This document shows, one piece after another, positions 16,512 through 26,559 of a stretch of 64,000 bases of DNA. Origin of the DNA: Neptunitalea chrysea (GTDB lineage Bacteria; Bacteroidota; Bacteroidia; Flavobacteriales; Flavobacteriaceae); assembly GCF_027924145.1 (NCBI RefSeq), contig NZ_BRVP01000010.1, forward strand, positions 97,445-161,444, read 5' to 3'. The position numbers were made by a program, and so were the translations under genes. A model generated the notes under the pieces. It saw only the letters and a list, made by a program, of their open reading frames with translations, was not told where the DNA came from and made no database searches. Numbering within the stretch: position 1 is the first letter of the stretch; every line of letters begins with the position of its first letter.

Positions 16512-17174
16512 ATGTTTCTCGAAAATACTGTTAATCACAAAGAACAATTTGGTTGGATAGAAGTTATATGCGGATCCATGTTCTCGGGGAAAACCGAGGA
16601 ACTTATTCGTAGACTAAAACGTGCCCAATTTGCTAAACAACGTGTTGAAATTTTTAAACCTACCGTAGATACTCGTTATGACGAAGAAATGGTAGTTTCT
16701 CACGATGCTAACGAAATACCTTCTACTCCGGTACCAGCCGCAGCTAATATTAGATTATTGGCCGATGGCTGTGATGTTGTAGGAATTGATGAAGCTCAGT
16801 TTTTTGATGATGAAATCGTAGCTGTTTGTAACGATTTAGCCAATAGTGGTATACGTGTTATTGTTGCCGGATTAGATATGGATTTCAAAGGAAATCCGTT
16901 CGGACCAATGCCTGCACTTATGGCCACTGCCGAATACGTTACTAAAGTACATGCGGTATGTACCAGAACCGGAAACTTAGCACACTACAGTCACCGTAAA
17001 TCAAGCAACGATAACTTGGTATTGTTAGGTGAAACTGAAGAATACGAACCGCTAAGTAGAGCTGCTTTCTACAAGGCCATTCTAAAGGAAAAATTAAATA
17101 AGATGGAAGTAAAAGATGCTAATGAAATACTTCCGAAAAAAGATCTAGAAAACAAAAATGCCGAAGGCGAATGA
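16512..17174 (+). CDS. tdk: Thymidine kinase (type II), zinc ligands absent
   Basis: Tdk phosphorylates thymidine for salvage. I use the ATG at 16512 ([10 protein letters not shown]), giving 220 residues. The P-loop GSMFSGKT is at 21-28, Walker [11 protein letters not shown] at 91-100, and the substrate loop follows [14 protein letters not shown]. In most type II enzymes a lasso region carries a C-x2-C...C-x2-H zinc site. Here the region reads AVCTRTG (148-154) and [10 protein letters not shown] (178-187): the second Cys is Thr, and the later ligands are Ser, Ala and Phe. The kinase core is intact. It overlaps alr by 17 bp, so the two are co-transcribed. Confidence 0.95.
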   Translation: MFLENTVNHKEQFGWIEVICGSMFSGKTEELIRRLKRAQFAKQRVEIFKPTVDTRYDEEMVVSHDANEIPSTPVPAAANIRLLADGCDVVGIDEAQFFDDEIVAVCNDLANSGIRVIVAGLDMDFKGNPFGPMPALMATAEYVTKVHAVCTRTGNLAHYSHRKSSNDNLVLLGETEEYEPLSRAAFYKAILKEKLNKMEVKDANEILPKKDLENKNAEGE

Positions 17175-18264
17175 AACGATTCTCGAAATAGACCTTACTG
17201 CTCTTAAACATAATTATGAGCACTTACGATCTAAACTACAACCAAATACTAAGTTTTTAGCTGTAGTTAAAGCTTTTTCCTATGGTAACGATTCGGTACC
17301 CATTGCACAACACTTAGAGAAATGCGGAACAGATTATTTTGCCGTTGCCTATACCAGTGAAGGTGAAGAGTTAAGAAATGCCGGAATTAAAAAACCGATT
17401 CTTGTATTACACCCTCAAAAAATAAATCTGGAGACCATCATAAATCGCTGTCTAGAACCCAGTATATATTCCCAAAAAACGTTACTCGAGTTTATTGAAA
17501 CAGCAAAACGAAAAAACCAAACCAATTACCCGATTCATCTAAAGTTTAATACTGGATTGAATCGATTGGGTTTTGATAAACAAGACCTTCCTTTTATTAC
17601 TGAAACACTTTCAGGAACAACAGCGGTTAAAGTTGTTTCGTGCTTTTCTCATTTGGCGGCTTCAGAAGATTTAACCGAAGATGCCTTTACAAAATCTCAA
17701 ATAGCTTTATTTAAAGATATTACCAGTAACCTTATTCCAAAACTGGGATACACCCCCATTTTACACCAATGCAATACTTCAGGAATATTAAACTACCCAC
17801 AAGCCCATTTTGATATGGTACGGAGTGGTATAGGTATATACGGATTTGCTAACGACCCTAAATATCAACCAGATCTTATTCCTATTGCCTCGCTTAAAAC
17901 AGTTATCTCTCAGATACACGAGTTACAGCCTGGCGATAGTTTAGGCTACAACCGCGGACTCATTACTAATAAGGTTATGAGAACTGCCACCTTGCCTATT
18001 GGTCATGCCGACGGACTTACCCGTATTTATGGAAAAGGAAAAGGCTTCGTTTTTATAAACAATCAAAAAGCTTATATAGTAGGAAACGTATGTATGGATA
18101 TGGTAATGGTAGATGTTACCCATATTGATTGCGAAGAGGGTGATGAAGTTATTGTATTTGATAAAATTCATACAGCAGAAGCTTTAGCCGAGGCCGCCGA
18201 AACCATTTCTTACGAATTAATTACCGATTTATCTAAACGAATAAAGAGAGTTTTTTTAATATAA
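17158..18264 (+). CDS. alr: Alanine racemase
   Basis: Alr is a PLP enzyme that makes D-alanine for peptidoglycan. The 368-residue protein opens with the usual [22 protein letters not shown], has the PLP lysine in [13 protein letters not shown] (about residue 37), the GIGIYGFA motif, and the second catalytic tyrosine in DSLGYNRGL; the C-terminal beta-domain contains [16 protein letters not shown]. The ATG lies inside the end of tdk. A terminator follows after about 185 bp of sequence that holds no clear gene. Confidence 0.97.
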   Translation: MPKANETILEIDLTALKHNYEHLRSKLQPNTKFLAVVKAFSYGNDSVPIAQHLEKCGTDYFAVAYTSEGEELRNAGIKKPILVLHPQKINLETIINRCLEPSIYSQKTLLEFIETAKRKNQTNYPIHLKFNTGLNRLGFDKQDLPFITETLSGTTAVKVVSCFSHLAASEDLTEDAFTKSQIALFKDITSNLIPKLGYTPILHQCNTSGILNYPQAHFDMVRSGIGIYGFANDPKYQPDLIPIASLKTVISQIHELQPGDSLGYNRGLITNKVMRTATLPIGHADGLTRIYGKGKGFVFINNQKAYIVGNVCMDMVMVDVTHIDCEEGDEVIVFDKIHTAEALAEAAETISYELITDLSKRIKRVFLI

Positions 18265-18448
18265 TATTTCAGATGCTTTAGATTTATTTTAAGATCCGCA
18301 TATTTTTTGTTAATTTTAATCTAGTCACAGAATGCTAGGTATGGCACTTTTAAGAGATTTACTAAAAAACAAATCATAAGGAGGCACATCTTCTATGTTA
18401 AAATACGCCGTGTAACCGCTACACTGCATAATTGTTAAGTTTCACTAA

Positions 18449-18476
18449 ACCGCTCACTATCGAGCGGTCTTTTTTT
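18449..18476 (+). terminator. Terminator in the alr-asd interval
   Basis: ACCGCTC (18449-18455) pairs with GAGCGGT (18462-18468) and is followed by a T-rich tract (CTTTTTTT). Confidence 0.85.
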
Positions 18477-18544
18477 ATAAAAGTAACTTTTTGTTATATT
18501 TTTATAAAATTGCTTTTTTTACAAAACCCAATCGCTATAATACG

Positions 18545-18552
18545 TACATTTG
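18545..18552 (+). promoter_or_regulatory. -7 box of the asd promoter
   Basis: TACATTTG matches TAnnTTTG exactly, 23 bp before the asd start codon. Confidence 0.6.
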
Positions 18553-18575
18553 TATAGATTAAAAAAATAAACATC

Positions 18576-19565
18576 ATGAGAGTAGCTGTTGTAGGCGCTA
18601 CCGGAATGGTAGGCGAAGTAATGTTACAAGTATTAGCAGAACGTAATTTCCCGGTAACAGAGTTGTATCCTGTTGCCTCTGAGCGCTCTGTAGGTAAAGA
18701 AGTAGTATATAGCGGACAACCTTATAAAGTAATTGGTTTGGCAGACGCCGTGGCTTTAAAGCCAGATATTGCCATCTTTTCTGCTGGTGGAGATACCAGT
18801 TTAGAATGGGCTCCTAAATTTGCCGAAGTAGGTACTACGGTTGTAGACAACTCTTCTGCATGGAGAATGGATCCGAGCAAAAAATTGGTAGTTCCAGAAA
18901 TTAATGCAGGCGAATTAACCAAGGAAGATAAAATTATAGCAAACCCTAATTGTTCTACCATTCAAATGGTACTAGCATTGGCTCCTTTACACCGTGCTTA
19001 TAAAATGAAACGTGTAATTGTTTCTACCTATCAATCTGTTTCTGGTACCGGAGTAAAAGCGGTACAACAATTGGCTAATGAAGAACAAGGTGTTAAAGGA
19101 GATATGGCGTACCCTTATCCTATTTATAGAAATGCATTACCGCACTGCGATGTATTTTTAGATAACGGATACACGAAGGAAGAAATGAAATTGGCTAACG
19201 AGCCTAAAAAGATATTATCAGACGATTCATTTTCTGTAACCGCTACCGCTGTTAGAATACCTACTGCTGGTGGACATTCTGAATCTGTAAACGTAGAGTT
19301 TGAAAATGATTTTGAACTTAGCGAAGTTCGTAAATTATTAAGTGAAACCCCAGGTGTTATTGTACAAGACAATACTGATACTAACACGTACCCAATGCCA
19401 ATTTATGCACACCAAAAAGACGAGGTTTTTGTAGGTAGATTACGTAGAGATGAAACCAACCCAAACACCCTGAACATGTGGATTGTAGCAGACAACTTAC
19501 GTAAAGGAGCTGCAACCAACGCCGTGCAAATTGCCGAATATTTAGCAGCTAACGATCTTTTATAG
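18576..19565 (+). CDS. asd: Aspartate-semialdehyde dehydrogenase
   Basis: Asd reduces aspartyl phosphate to aspartate semialdehyde, the branch point for lysine/diaminopimelate, threonine and methionine. The 329-residue protein begins MRVAVVGATGMVGEVML (NADP-binding), has the catalytic cysteine in IIANPNCSTIQMVLALAPL (about residue 128), and the substrate-binding RIPTAGGHSESVNVEFE with the catalytic histidine. It has its own promoter and terminator. Confidence 0.97.
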   Translation: MRVAVVGATGMVGEVMLQVLAERNFPVTELYPVASERSVGKEVVYSGQPYKVIGLADAVALKPDIAIFSAGGDTSLEWAPKFAEVGTTVVDNSSAWRMDPSKKLVVPEINAGELTKEDKIIANPNCSTIQMVLALAPLHRAYKMKRVIVSTYQSVSGTGVKAVQQLANEEQGVKGDMAYPYPIYRNALPHCDVFLDNGYTKEEMKLANEPKKILSDDSFSVTATAVRIPTAGGHSESVNVEFENDFELSEVRKLLSETPGVIVQDNTDTNTYPMPIYAHQKDEVFVGRLRRDETNPNTLNMWIVADNLRKGAATNAVQIAEYLAANDLL

Positions 19566-19603
19566 TAGTTTCAATAGTTTTCTTAAAAAAACAAAGCATT
19601 AGT

Positions 19604-19631
19604 AAAACCACTTCATTTATGGAGTGGTTTT
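19604..19631 (+). terminator. asd terminator
   Basis: AAAACCACT (19604-19612) pairs with AGTGGTTTT (19623-19631), followed by more T residues. Confidence 0.85.
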
Positions 19632-19909
19632 TTTACCTCCTGTCCTAACGAAATTACAACCCCCAACTTCTCTAATAAAAATACTCATGAAAAGCATTGG
19701 TTCAAATTTGAATAATTAACCACATCTATTATCAGTCCATTCTATTTCTTCATTCCACAAACGACACCACTCCTTTTATAATAGAGCTAACCTCAATAGC
19801 CTTTACATTAACAGTACAACTATTTTTTACTCATCCAATACACATATAGTAACATTCCTATTCTATAAACTTTATACCACCTTGTCAAACTTCATTAAAA
19901 GATATAAAA

Positions 19910-19935
19910 AACCCCGGTAACTTGTTACCGGGGTT
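19910..19935 (-). terminator. Terminator of the 19961-22645 protease gene
   Basis: A perfect inverted repeat with 12-bp arms (AACCCCGGTAAC and complement) around TT is followed on the minus strand by a T6 run. Confidence 0.9.
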
Positions 19936-19960
19936 CTTAATACCTTATAAATTGAACGAT

Positions 19961-22645
19961 TTACTGAATCACAATTTTCTTAGTTTCTTTACTCTGACCA
20001 TCAGAAACATTTAGCAAATACACCCCTTTAGTTACGTTATCCAAACTAATAATCTGGTTAAAGTCACCAGCATTGGTGTAATTGTTAGTAAATACATTTC
20101 TACCTCTAATATCAAATACATCAACGGTAATATCCTTAGCAGAAGTACTCATTAAATGAATTGAAAAATTACCATTATTAGGGTTAGGATATATATCAAA
20201 TTCAGAAATTGAATTAAAGTTATCATTTTTAGCAGTAGCACTTTGAGAACATAATTCAAGCGTCCAGCTATTTATCTGACCCGTATCTCCATTATAATAA
20301 TCTGCGGCTAGCATAGTCCATTGTCCTACAGAAGTAGTTCCGTTAAAATCAGCTAAATTACCATAAGGCGCAAACGTACCTGTTTGAGGATCATTACAAG
20401 TAGCTCCACTTAAACTCTGTCCGTCATCATCAAAAGTAACTGTAAATCCATCCTCTCCATTACAATATCTTCCCCATAAATATACCTGATCATCATTAGG
20501 GTTATTAAGAGCAATCACCAAATCCTGAATATAGCTATGAGTCGCATCTACAGTAACATTCACATCGGTAATATTAATATCATCAGCAACGGTTACGTTA
20601 TTACTAACAACGGTACCAGGTACATTAGCCCCTGCCCCATCAGGAACAGATAATACTGTGTTATTTGTGTATGTGTAACAAGTACTTACTACAGAATATC
20701 CTATAGCAAAATCTACCGGATTAATATCATAATAAATATTTCCTGTTGGCTTTACCATTACTCTACAGTATGGGGCTGCAACATTTGGTACTATAATATC
20801 GGCCGAACCATCATTTGATGTACCCGATAATAATACGATATCATAATTATATCCCCCATCCGTAGAAAGTAAAATGTCTACTGTTGAAGACCCAGGTAAA
20901 TTGCTAGCTCCATTAACATCCCATGTTATGGTACGTGTTTCGCCTTGGTTCCAAGATATTCCGCTGGTAGCCTGAGATGTAACATTAAAAGGCCCTGCAA
21001 AACCACTCACACTAACTACCATATCATCTCTATTGGTTTGCCCACCCATAATGGTTTGGTTATCTCTAACCGTACAAGCAAAATTTAATGTTCTTGCAGT
21101 ACTAGGGGTAACTTCCCAGATTGGCACTAAGTTATCGGCTAAAACCGCATCTAAACTAGGCATGTAACGTTTTGGAGAAGAAACCGGTGAATTCGATCTG
21201 TAATTAGGACCAGAATTGCTACTAGCAACTGGTGGTTGTGTAGAAATAGCAGTATCTGTCTGCTCCCAACAATACGTTAACGCATCACCATCTGCATCAG
21301 AAGCGGTAGCTTCTAAAATGTATGGTGTACTTTTTGGTATTGTATAATTGTTCCCTGCACTTATAGTTGGCACGGTATTCCCATTAGCCGTGTTGGTAGA
21401 ACATGTAGCAACGTTTGTAACACAAGCTTTCATTTCTGCAATGCTAACGGCATGGAAATGGTCGTCAGAGTTGTTCTGAACATTTGGAGCACAGATACCC
21501 GCATATGCCATAATTGTACTACCACTTCCGGGCTCTACAGCAGTAGCACTGTTTCTATTACCGCTACATGAATTATTGAAGGTATGATGTGCACCAAACT
21601 GGTGTCCCATTTCGTGCGAAACATAGTCTATATCATACGTGTCTCCAACAGGTGCAGAAGACCCCGTAATTCCTCTAGCTTTGTTTGCTGTACAAGGCAC
21701 ATTCAATTGTGCTAATCCACCACCACCGGTACTTACTGTATGCCCTATATCGTAATTAGCCGTTCCAATATAAGAGTTAATAACAGCCTGACTCTCGTTA
21801 ATTAATGCTGATGCATTATCATTGGTAAAATTATCGGAGTTAACAAAAATAACATCTTCGTTATTAGCAATTAATTCCATTGTAACCGCCATATCTCTTT
21901 CATAAATACCATTCACTCTAGTCATGGTAACCACCATTGCCGCTAATACAGCAGCTTTTTTCTCTGCTAAAGTACCAGAACTCACCCCGGCAGCATCAAT
22001 GTGATAAGCAGCATACTCAATAGTACATGCCATTGCTAATCTATAACTTCTAAAGGTACTATCATCCATAGTTGGAGCGCTAGTTTCATTAGCTCCCATA
22101 ACTTTAGCCCCTGAACTTACATTTCCTTCTACTAAACATTCAAAGTTTCTATTTTCGAATAATGCCGATTTTTTATAGAAAATATAGTTGTTTAAATCCT
22201 TAGTATAAGTATCTATATAACTTACTCCCTTCTCCGTAAAAAACATAGCATGTAAACCAAATTGGGTAACACTAAAACGTACACTGTTTTCCGGATTACT
22301 AATACTTTGCCCTACATAAGAATCTAACCCAGGAAACTTGGCAGCTAATTCTGGAGCTACTACTGGTGCATTGTAAATTACAAAGCTTTCTAACTGATTT
22401 TTAGCAACCGGAAAATCTATAATAACGGCAGAACTAAGACCAGAATTACGCAATGGTGCTGCAACTAATGTTTGCTTTAACTGTGTTAAATTTAAGTGAT
22501 AAAGTTGATAGGAAATAGGCATCGCTATTCTATCCGATTTCTCAAGATCTGACATCTTGCTTTCCTCAGTTGGATTCCATAGACCTTGTCCAAAGCCTGC
22601 AAAAAACATACTGCTGAGTATTAAAAAAAGTAGAGTTTTTCTCAT
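19961..22645 (-). CDS. Secreted reprolysin-type metalloprotease with P-domain and T9SS sorting domain
   Basis: The 894-residue precursor has a signal peptide (about 1-20), a propeptide, and a metzincin domain with HEMGHQFGAHHTF at 344-356 and Met-turn STIMAYAG at 376-383. Next come an Ig/cadherin-like stretch (about 425-650), a proprotein-convertase P-domain (about 655-808, with IQDLVIALNNPNDDQVYLWG and the closing GQINSWTLELC) and a T9SS sorting domain (about 815-894, FDIYPNPNNGNFSIHLM). The product is exported to the surface or medium. The natural substrate is unknown. It is divergent from a second T9SS protease, 197 bp away. Confidence 0.92.
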   Translation of the reverse strand: MRKTLLFLILSSMFFAGFGQGLWNPTEESKMSDLEKSDRIAMPISYQLYHLNLTQLKQTLVAAPLRNSGLSSAVIIDFPVAKNQLESFVIYNAPVVAPELAAKFPGLDSYVGQSISNPENSVRFSVTQFGLHAMFFTEKGVSYIDTYTKDLNNYIFYKKSALFENRNFECLVEGNVSSGAKVMGANETSAPTMDDSTFRSYRLAMACTIEYAAYHIDAAGVSSGTLAEKKAAVLAAMVVTMTRVNGIYERDMAVTMELIANNEDVIFVNSDNFTNDNASALINESQAVINSYIGTANYDIGHTVSTGGGGLAQLNVPCTANKARGITGSSAPVGDTYDIDYVSHEMGHQFGAHHTFNNSCSGNRNSATAVEPGSGSTIMAYAGICAPNVQNNSDDHFHAVSIAEMKACVTNVATCSTNTANGNTVPTISAGNNYTIPKSTPYILEATASDADGDALTYCWEQTDTAISTQPPVASSNSGPNYRSNSPVSSPKRYMPSLDAVLADNLVPIWEVTPSTARTLNFACTVRDNQTIMGGQTNRDDMVVSVSGFAGPFNVTSQATSGISWNQGETRTITWDVNGASNLPGSSTVDILLSTDGGYNYDIVLLSGTSNDGSADIIVPNVAAPYCRVMVKPTGNIYYDINPVDFAIGYSVVSTCYTYTNNTVLSVPDGAGANVPGTVVSNNVTVADDINITDVNVTVDATHSYIQDLVIALNNPNDDQVYLWGRYCNGEDGFTVTFDDDGQSLSGATCNDPQTGTFAPYGNLADFNGTTSVGQWTMLAADYYNGDTGQINSWTLELCSQSATAKNDNFNSISEFDIYPNPNNGNFSIHLMSTSAKDITVDVFDIRGRNVFTNNYTNAGDFNQIISLDNVTKGVYLLNVSDGQSKETKKIVIQ

Positions 22646-22804
22646 TATTGTAGTTTTATAAAATGTAAATATCGTTATTATTTTTATAAATTAAAATCAT
22701 TTAATTGTTATTCAAATTAGATTATTAGTAGACGTTTTATTCTTATTCGTATATTTTCTGCAACGTATATATTAAAAAGTTAAAGTTTTTTTAATATAAT
22801 CTTT

Positions 22805-22812
22805 TATATTTG
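22805..22812 (+). promoter_or_regulatory. -7 box of the M43 protease gene
   Basis: TATATTTG matches TAnnTTTG exactly, 30 bp before the ATG at 22843. Confidence 0.5.
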
Positions 22813-22842
22813 CCATAATCTATAAACTATTAATCCATCCTT

Positions 22843-24975
22843 ATGATGAAAAGAATTACTATTATGACGGGTGTTCTTTTTTTCTTTATTGGTTTGTCCG
22901 TTCAAGCCCAAGAAAAAAAAGCACTACCTAAAAAATCGAAAGGAGAGCTTGTATTATCTGAGGAAAATCATGCTCGTAAAGAGACAGGAGCACTCGTAAG
23001 ATGCGTTTCGACTGAAAATGAAGCAAAACTTCAAGAACTTTATCCTAAAAGATTTTCTACTGAAGAATTTGAAAATTGGTTAGCCCCTAAGGTTAACGCA
23101 ATGAAGCAAAAACTTGCTGCCAAACAAATCGATGGAACCGCTAATGTTAATACTGTAATTAATATTCCTGTTGTTGTTCACGTAATACATGACGGAGATG
23201 CAGTAGGATCAGGTGAAAACATTTCATTAGCTCGTGTACAGTCTCAAATTACCGTTTTAAACCAAGACTACAGAAGAGAAACTGGTACTCCTGGGTACAA
23301 CACCAATGCTGTAGGTGCTGATGTTGAAATAGAATTTTGTTTAGCACAAACTGCTCCTGACGGATCATTAACAAATGGAGTTGACCGTGTAAACCTTTCT
23401 GGATACACTTGGAACAATAGTAATTGTGAAAATATTTTAAAGCCACAAACTATATGGGATCCTACCCAATATTTTAATATTTGGATTTGTGAATTTGGTG
23501 GTGACTTAAGTTCTATTCTTGGATACGCTCAATTCCCGTCGAACTCTGGCTTAGGTGGTTTAAATACTAATGGGGGTGCTGCGAGTACTGATGGTGTTAT
23601 TTTAGACTGGAGATGTTTTGGATCTTCTGATTATGTTACTGGTAATTACTACTCTACTTACGACAAGGGTAGAACATTAACTCACGAAATTGGACACTGC
23701 CTAGGATTAAGACACATTTGGGGAGATAATACGACTTGTAGTGTGAACTCAACAGACAGCGGACAAGATTATTGTCCTGATACTCCTGCTGCAGCCGGTT
23801 CTAATTTCAATTGTACAACTGCAGATAGTTGCCCATCTGATGCAGGTAATGACATGATTGAAAACTACATGGACTATACCCCTGATACTTGTATGAATAT
23901 TTTTACACAAGATCAAAAGACACGTATTTTAGCTGTATTAGCTAACTCTCCTAGAAGAGTTGAACTACTTAGCTCAACAGTATGTAATGCTCCAAACCCT
24001 GAAGATTATGATGGTAAAGTAGAAGTTAATTCTTTCGAATATACCATATGTAGCACAACCCTTACTCCTGAAATTACACTTACCAACTTAGGTAACAACG
24101 ATCTTACTTCAGCAGTACTTAATTACTATGTAGATAGTAATACACCTACTACCTACAACTGGTCTGGTTCTCTTGCTTATGGCGCATCTGAAGTTATTAC
24201 TATGCCAACTATTTCTGCTCCTGATAACAATCAACACACCTATTATGTTACGATTACCTCTGTTAATGGCACTTCGGATATGGTTGCTTCTAACGATTCA
24301 AGTAACAGCACGTTCCAAATAGAATCTGCTATTGTAGATGTTTCATCCGTAATAACATTAGACATTCAATTAGACCCATGGGGATCTGAAACTACATGGC
24401 AATTATACGATCCTAGTGGAACCATCGTATATTCAGGAGGAAGTTATTCAAATGGTAGCGTAACTGAAAATCCTTTTACAGGTACTTATACTTTCGTTTT
24501 ATCTAGTCCTGTAAATGAGACGTTCAACCTATCAACACTAGGTTGCTACACATTCTCTATTCAAGATTCATATGGAGATGGTATTTGCCCTTATGGAACT
24601 CTTGGATACCCAGAAGGTGATGGTTACTACTCGTTATCTGCTGATGGAGTAGAATTTTTAACCGGATGTGATTATGAATATGGTGAAGATGTAAACTTTA
24701 AGCTATACGATGCTCTGAGTACTAAGTCTTTTGGTTTAGATGCAATTACACTATACCCTAACCCAGCTGGTAACACTTTAAACATTAGCGTTGGTAGCAA
24801 TGAGTTACCAGAAAACTATAGTATTTACAATACTTTAGGACAACAAATAATGGCTAAAGCTATTTCTAACGAGCAAGATTTACAAATTAACACTAGCCAA
24901 TTTGCTACTGGTGTTTATATAATTAAAATTGCAAGCGGAGATGAGTCTGTTGCGCTTCAGTTTGTTAAAAAATAA
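22843..24975 (+). CDS. Secreted M43 (pappalysin-family) metalloprotease with T9SS sorting domain
   Basis: The 710-residue protein has a signal peptide ending near ...SVQAQ (residue 23). The conserved INIPVVVHVIHDGDAVGSGENIS segment, the zinc motif HEIGHCLGLRHIWGD at 281-295 and the Met-turn ENYMDYTPDTCMNIFTQDQ around 341-355 define family M43. Residues about 385-500 form a CARDB-like Ig domain, followed by a beta-rich region with repeated DSYGDG-type calcium-like loops, and a T9SS sorting domain at about 635-710 (LYPNPAGNTLNISV). The start could be either of the first two Met codons. Exported; substrate unknown. Confidence 0.92.
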   Translation: MMKRITIMTGVLFFFIGLSVQAQEKKALPKKSKGELVLSEENHARKETGALVRCVSTENEAKLQELYPKRFSTEEFENWLAPKVNAMKQKLAAKQIDGTANVNTVINIPVVVHVIHDGDAVGSGENISLARVQSQITVLNQDYRRETGTPGYNTNAVGADVEIEFCLAQTAPDGSLTNGVDRVNLSGYTWNNSNCENILKPQTIWDPTQYFNIWICEFGGDLSSILGYAQFPSNSGLGGLNTNGGAASTDGVILDWRCFGSSDYVTGNYYSTYDKGRTLTHEIGHCLGLRHIWGDNTTCSVNSTDSGQDYCPDTPAAAGSNFNCTTADSCPSDAGNDMIENYMDYTPDTCMNIFTQDQKTRILAVLANSPRRVELLSSTVCNAPNPEDYDGKVEVNSFEYTICSTTLTPEITLTNLGNNDLTSAVLNYYVDSNTPTTYNWSGSLAYGASEVITMPTISAPDNNQHTYYVTITSVNGTSDMVASNDSSNSTFQIESAIVDVSSVITLDIQLDPWGSETTWQLYDPSGTIVYSGGSYSNGSVTENPFTGTYTFVLSSPVNETFNLSTLGCYTFSIQDSYGDGICPYGTLGYPEGDGYYSLSADGVEFLTGCDYEYGEDVNFKLYDALSTKSFGLDAITLYPNPAGNTLNISVGSNELPENYSIYNTLGQQIMAKAISNEQDLQINTSQFATGVYIIKIASGDESVALQFVKK

Positions 24976-25004
24976 ATAATTGTAGTTTTAAAACTACATA
25001 ATGC

Positions 25005-25034
25005 AAAAAGCCCGTTCTATTGAACGGGCTTTTT
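25005..25034. terminator. Bidirectional terminator after the M43 protease gene
   Basis: A 13-bp stem (25005-25017 with 25022-25034) encloses the loop TATT, with A5 and T7 flanks. It also serves the convergent unknown gene ending at 25060. A second palindrome, TGTAGTTTT-AAAACTACA, lies just before it at 24981-24998. Confidence 0.9.
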
Positions 25035-25059
25035 TATTCATACTATCTCTTCCTATTTA

Positions 25060-25464
25060 TTATTTACACAAAACACCTTCAACATCCATTAAAGGTAATG
25101 GTATCATAACATGTTCATTTACAGTATTTTTTCTAAAAATATATTTCTTTTCAAAAAGTTTGCCTTCTGCAAAAAAAGTAACATAAAACTCGTTTGTAAG
25201 TTTTAGCACCTCTTCTTGCACTAGTTCTATTTTTGCATATTCCTTAGGTTCCACTTTCTCTATTAGATATCTAAAAGTAGCAGTCTTGGTTTCTCCATCA
25301 TATCCCTTAGAAACAATTAAACACGTTTCTATAGGTTGGTCTGTATCGTTTATTATATAGGCATTCCAGTTCTTACCTAAAAATTCTTCATTCCATTCAT
25401 GTGCAATAGCTACATATACTCCCGATACTTTTGGTATTTCAATATCCTTTTTCATATGTTTCAA
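25060..25464 (-). CDS. Conserved hypothetical protein (about 134 residues)
   Basis: I do not recognise the family. The protein is beta-rich with no signal peptide or membrane segment. Notable parts are PKVSGVYVAIAHEWNEEFLGKNWNAYIINDTDQPIETCLIVSKGYDG, then KTATFRYLIEKVEPKEYAKIELV, and a C-terminal KKYIFRKNTVNEHVMIPLP. The pattern looks like a single beta-sandwich of Ig type. The second Met (25455) is an equally possible start. It is cytoplasmic by prediction and lies downstream of pheS, separated from it by a terminator. Confidence 0.75.
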   Translation of the reverse strand: MKHMKKDIEIPKVSGVYVAIAHEWNEEFLGKNWNAYIINDTDQPIETCLIVSKGYDGETKTATFRYLIEKVEPKEYAKIELVQEEVLKLTNEFYVTFFAEGKLFEKKYIFRKNTVNEHVMIPLPLMDVEGVLCK

Positions 25465-25485
25465 CTTAAAATTTTATACAAAAAA

Positions 25486-25507
25486 ACCATCTACTTTCGC
25501 AGATGGT
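25486..25507 (-). terminator. pheS terminator
   Basis: ACCATCT/AGATGGT arms (25486-25492, 25501-25507) with an 8-nt loop are followed on the minus strand by a T7 run. Confidence 0.85.
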
Positions 25508-25539
25508 ACAATTTATAATGAATTATACGATTTAAAAAT

Positions 25540-26559
25540 TTATAAAGCGGACTTAAACTGTTCTAGAAAACGAACATCATTTTCGTAAAACATTCTAATA
25601 TCACCTATCTGATACAACAACATTGCTATACGCTCAATCCCCATTCCAAATGCAAAACCAGAATATTCTTTCGCATCTATACCACAATTCTCTAATACAT
25701 TAGGATCTACCATACCGCATCCCATAATTTCTAACCATCCGGTACCTTTGGTAATACGGTAGTCTATCTCATTATTTAATCCCCAATAAATATCTACCTC
25801 TGCACTCGGCTCAGTAAACGGGAAATAAGAAGGACGTAAACGTATTTTAGACTTACCAAACATCTCTTTTGTAAAGTATAAAAGCGTTTGTTTTAAATCT
25901 GCAAACGAAACATCTTTATCTATATACAATCCTTCAACCTGATGAAAAATACAGTGAGAACGTGCAGAAATAGCTTCGTTTCTAAATACTCTACCAGGAG
26001 AAATGGTTCTAATTGGCGGTTTGGTATTTTCCATATAACGTACCTGTACAGAACTTGTATGCGTACGTAACAATACATCTGGATTTGTTTGTACAAAAAA
26101 GGTGTCCTGCATATCTCTAGCAGGGTGGTACTCCGGCAAGTTCAATGCCGTAAAGTTATGCCAATCATCTTCTACTTCAGGTCCCTCAGAAACATTAAAA
26201 CCAATATTCGAAAAAATTTCAATAATCTGGTTTTTAACTAAAGAAATAGGATGTCTAGAACCTAATGCAATAGGCTCTGCCGGGCGTGTTAAATCGCCAT
26301 AACTTCCTTTATCTTCCTCTTTATTTTCAAGTACCTCACGAATTTCGGTAACCTTCGCCTCTGCTTTATTTTTTAAAGCATTGATGGTTTGTCCAAATTC
26401 CTTCTTCATTTCGTTAGGAACATTTTTGAACTCAGCAAAGAAATCATTCAATATTCCTTTCTTTCCTAAATATTTAATTCTGAAAGATTCAAGCTCTTCC
26501 TTTGCCTTTGCCTCAAATTTTTCAACCTCGGCTATATGCTCCTTAATTTTATCAATCAT
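25540..26559 (-). CDS. pheS: Phenylalanyl-tRNA synthetase alpha subunit
   Basis: PheS is the catalytic subunit of the alpha2-beta2 enzyme that charges tRNA-Phe. The 339-residue protein has the N-terminal coiled coil ([31 protein letters not shown]), class II motif 2 ([26 protein letters not shown]) and motif 3 ([35 protein letters not shown]). Length and motifs are complete. The beta subunit gene is not in the window, so pheS and pheT are unlinked here, at least on this side. Confidence 0.98.
   Translation of the reverse strand: MIDKIKEHIAEVEKFEAKAKEELESFRIKYLGKKGILNDFFAEFKNVPNEMKKEFGQTINALKNKAEAKVTEIREVLENKEEDKGSYGDLTRPAEPIALGSRHPISLVKNQIIEIFSNIGFNVSEGPEVEDDWHNFTALNLPEYHPARDMQDTFFVQTNPDVLLRTHTSSVQVRYMENTKPPIRTISPGRVFRNEAISARSHCIFHQVEGLYIDKDVSFADLKQTLLYFTKEMFGKSKIRLRPSYFPFTEPSAEVDIYWGLNNEIDYRITKGTGWLEIMGCGMVDPNVLENCGIDAKEYSGFAFGMGIERIAMLLYQIGDIRMFYENDVRFLEQFKSAL

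Larger units (their letters stand above)
18265..18575. other. 311-bp intergenic region: alr 3' region, candidate small RNA, asd promoter
   Basis: There is no gene of normal size. It contains a rare strong Shine-Dalgarno-like AAGGAGG (18378-18384) 10 bp before an ATG that opens only a six-codon frame, a GTGTA-N5-TACAC hairpin (18410-18424), a strong terminator (18449-18476) and the asd -7 box. The first part could be a long 3' UTR or a small RNA. Confidence 0.5.
19566..19960. other. 395-bp convergent intergenic region
   Basis: Besides the two terminators (of asd and of the minus-strand protease), I see only a 12-bp palindrome TTCAAATTTGAA at 19701-19712. There is no coding signal. Confidence 0.6.

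Noticed and set aside
18349..18398. Tiny frames in the alr-asd interval (a 12-codon frame beginning MALLRDLL, and a six-codon frame after AAGGAGG)
   Set aside because: Too short to support as genes. I considered a remnant of mscL, sometimes near alr and asd in relatives as I recall, but no MscL-like sequence is visible.
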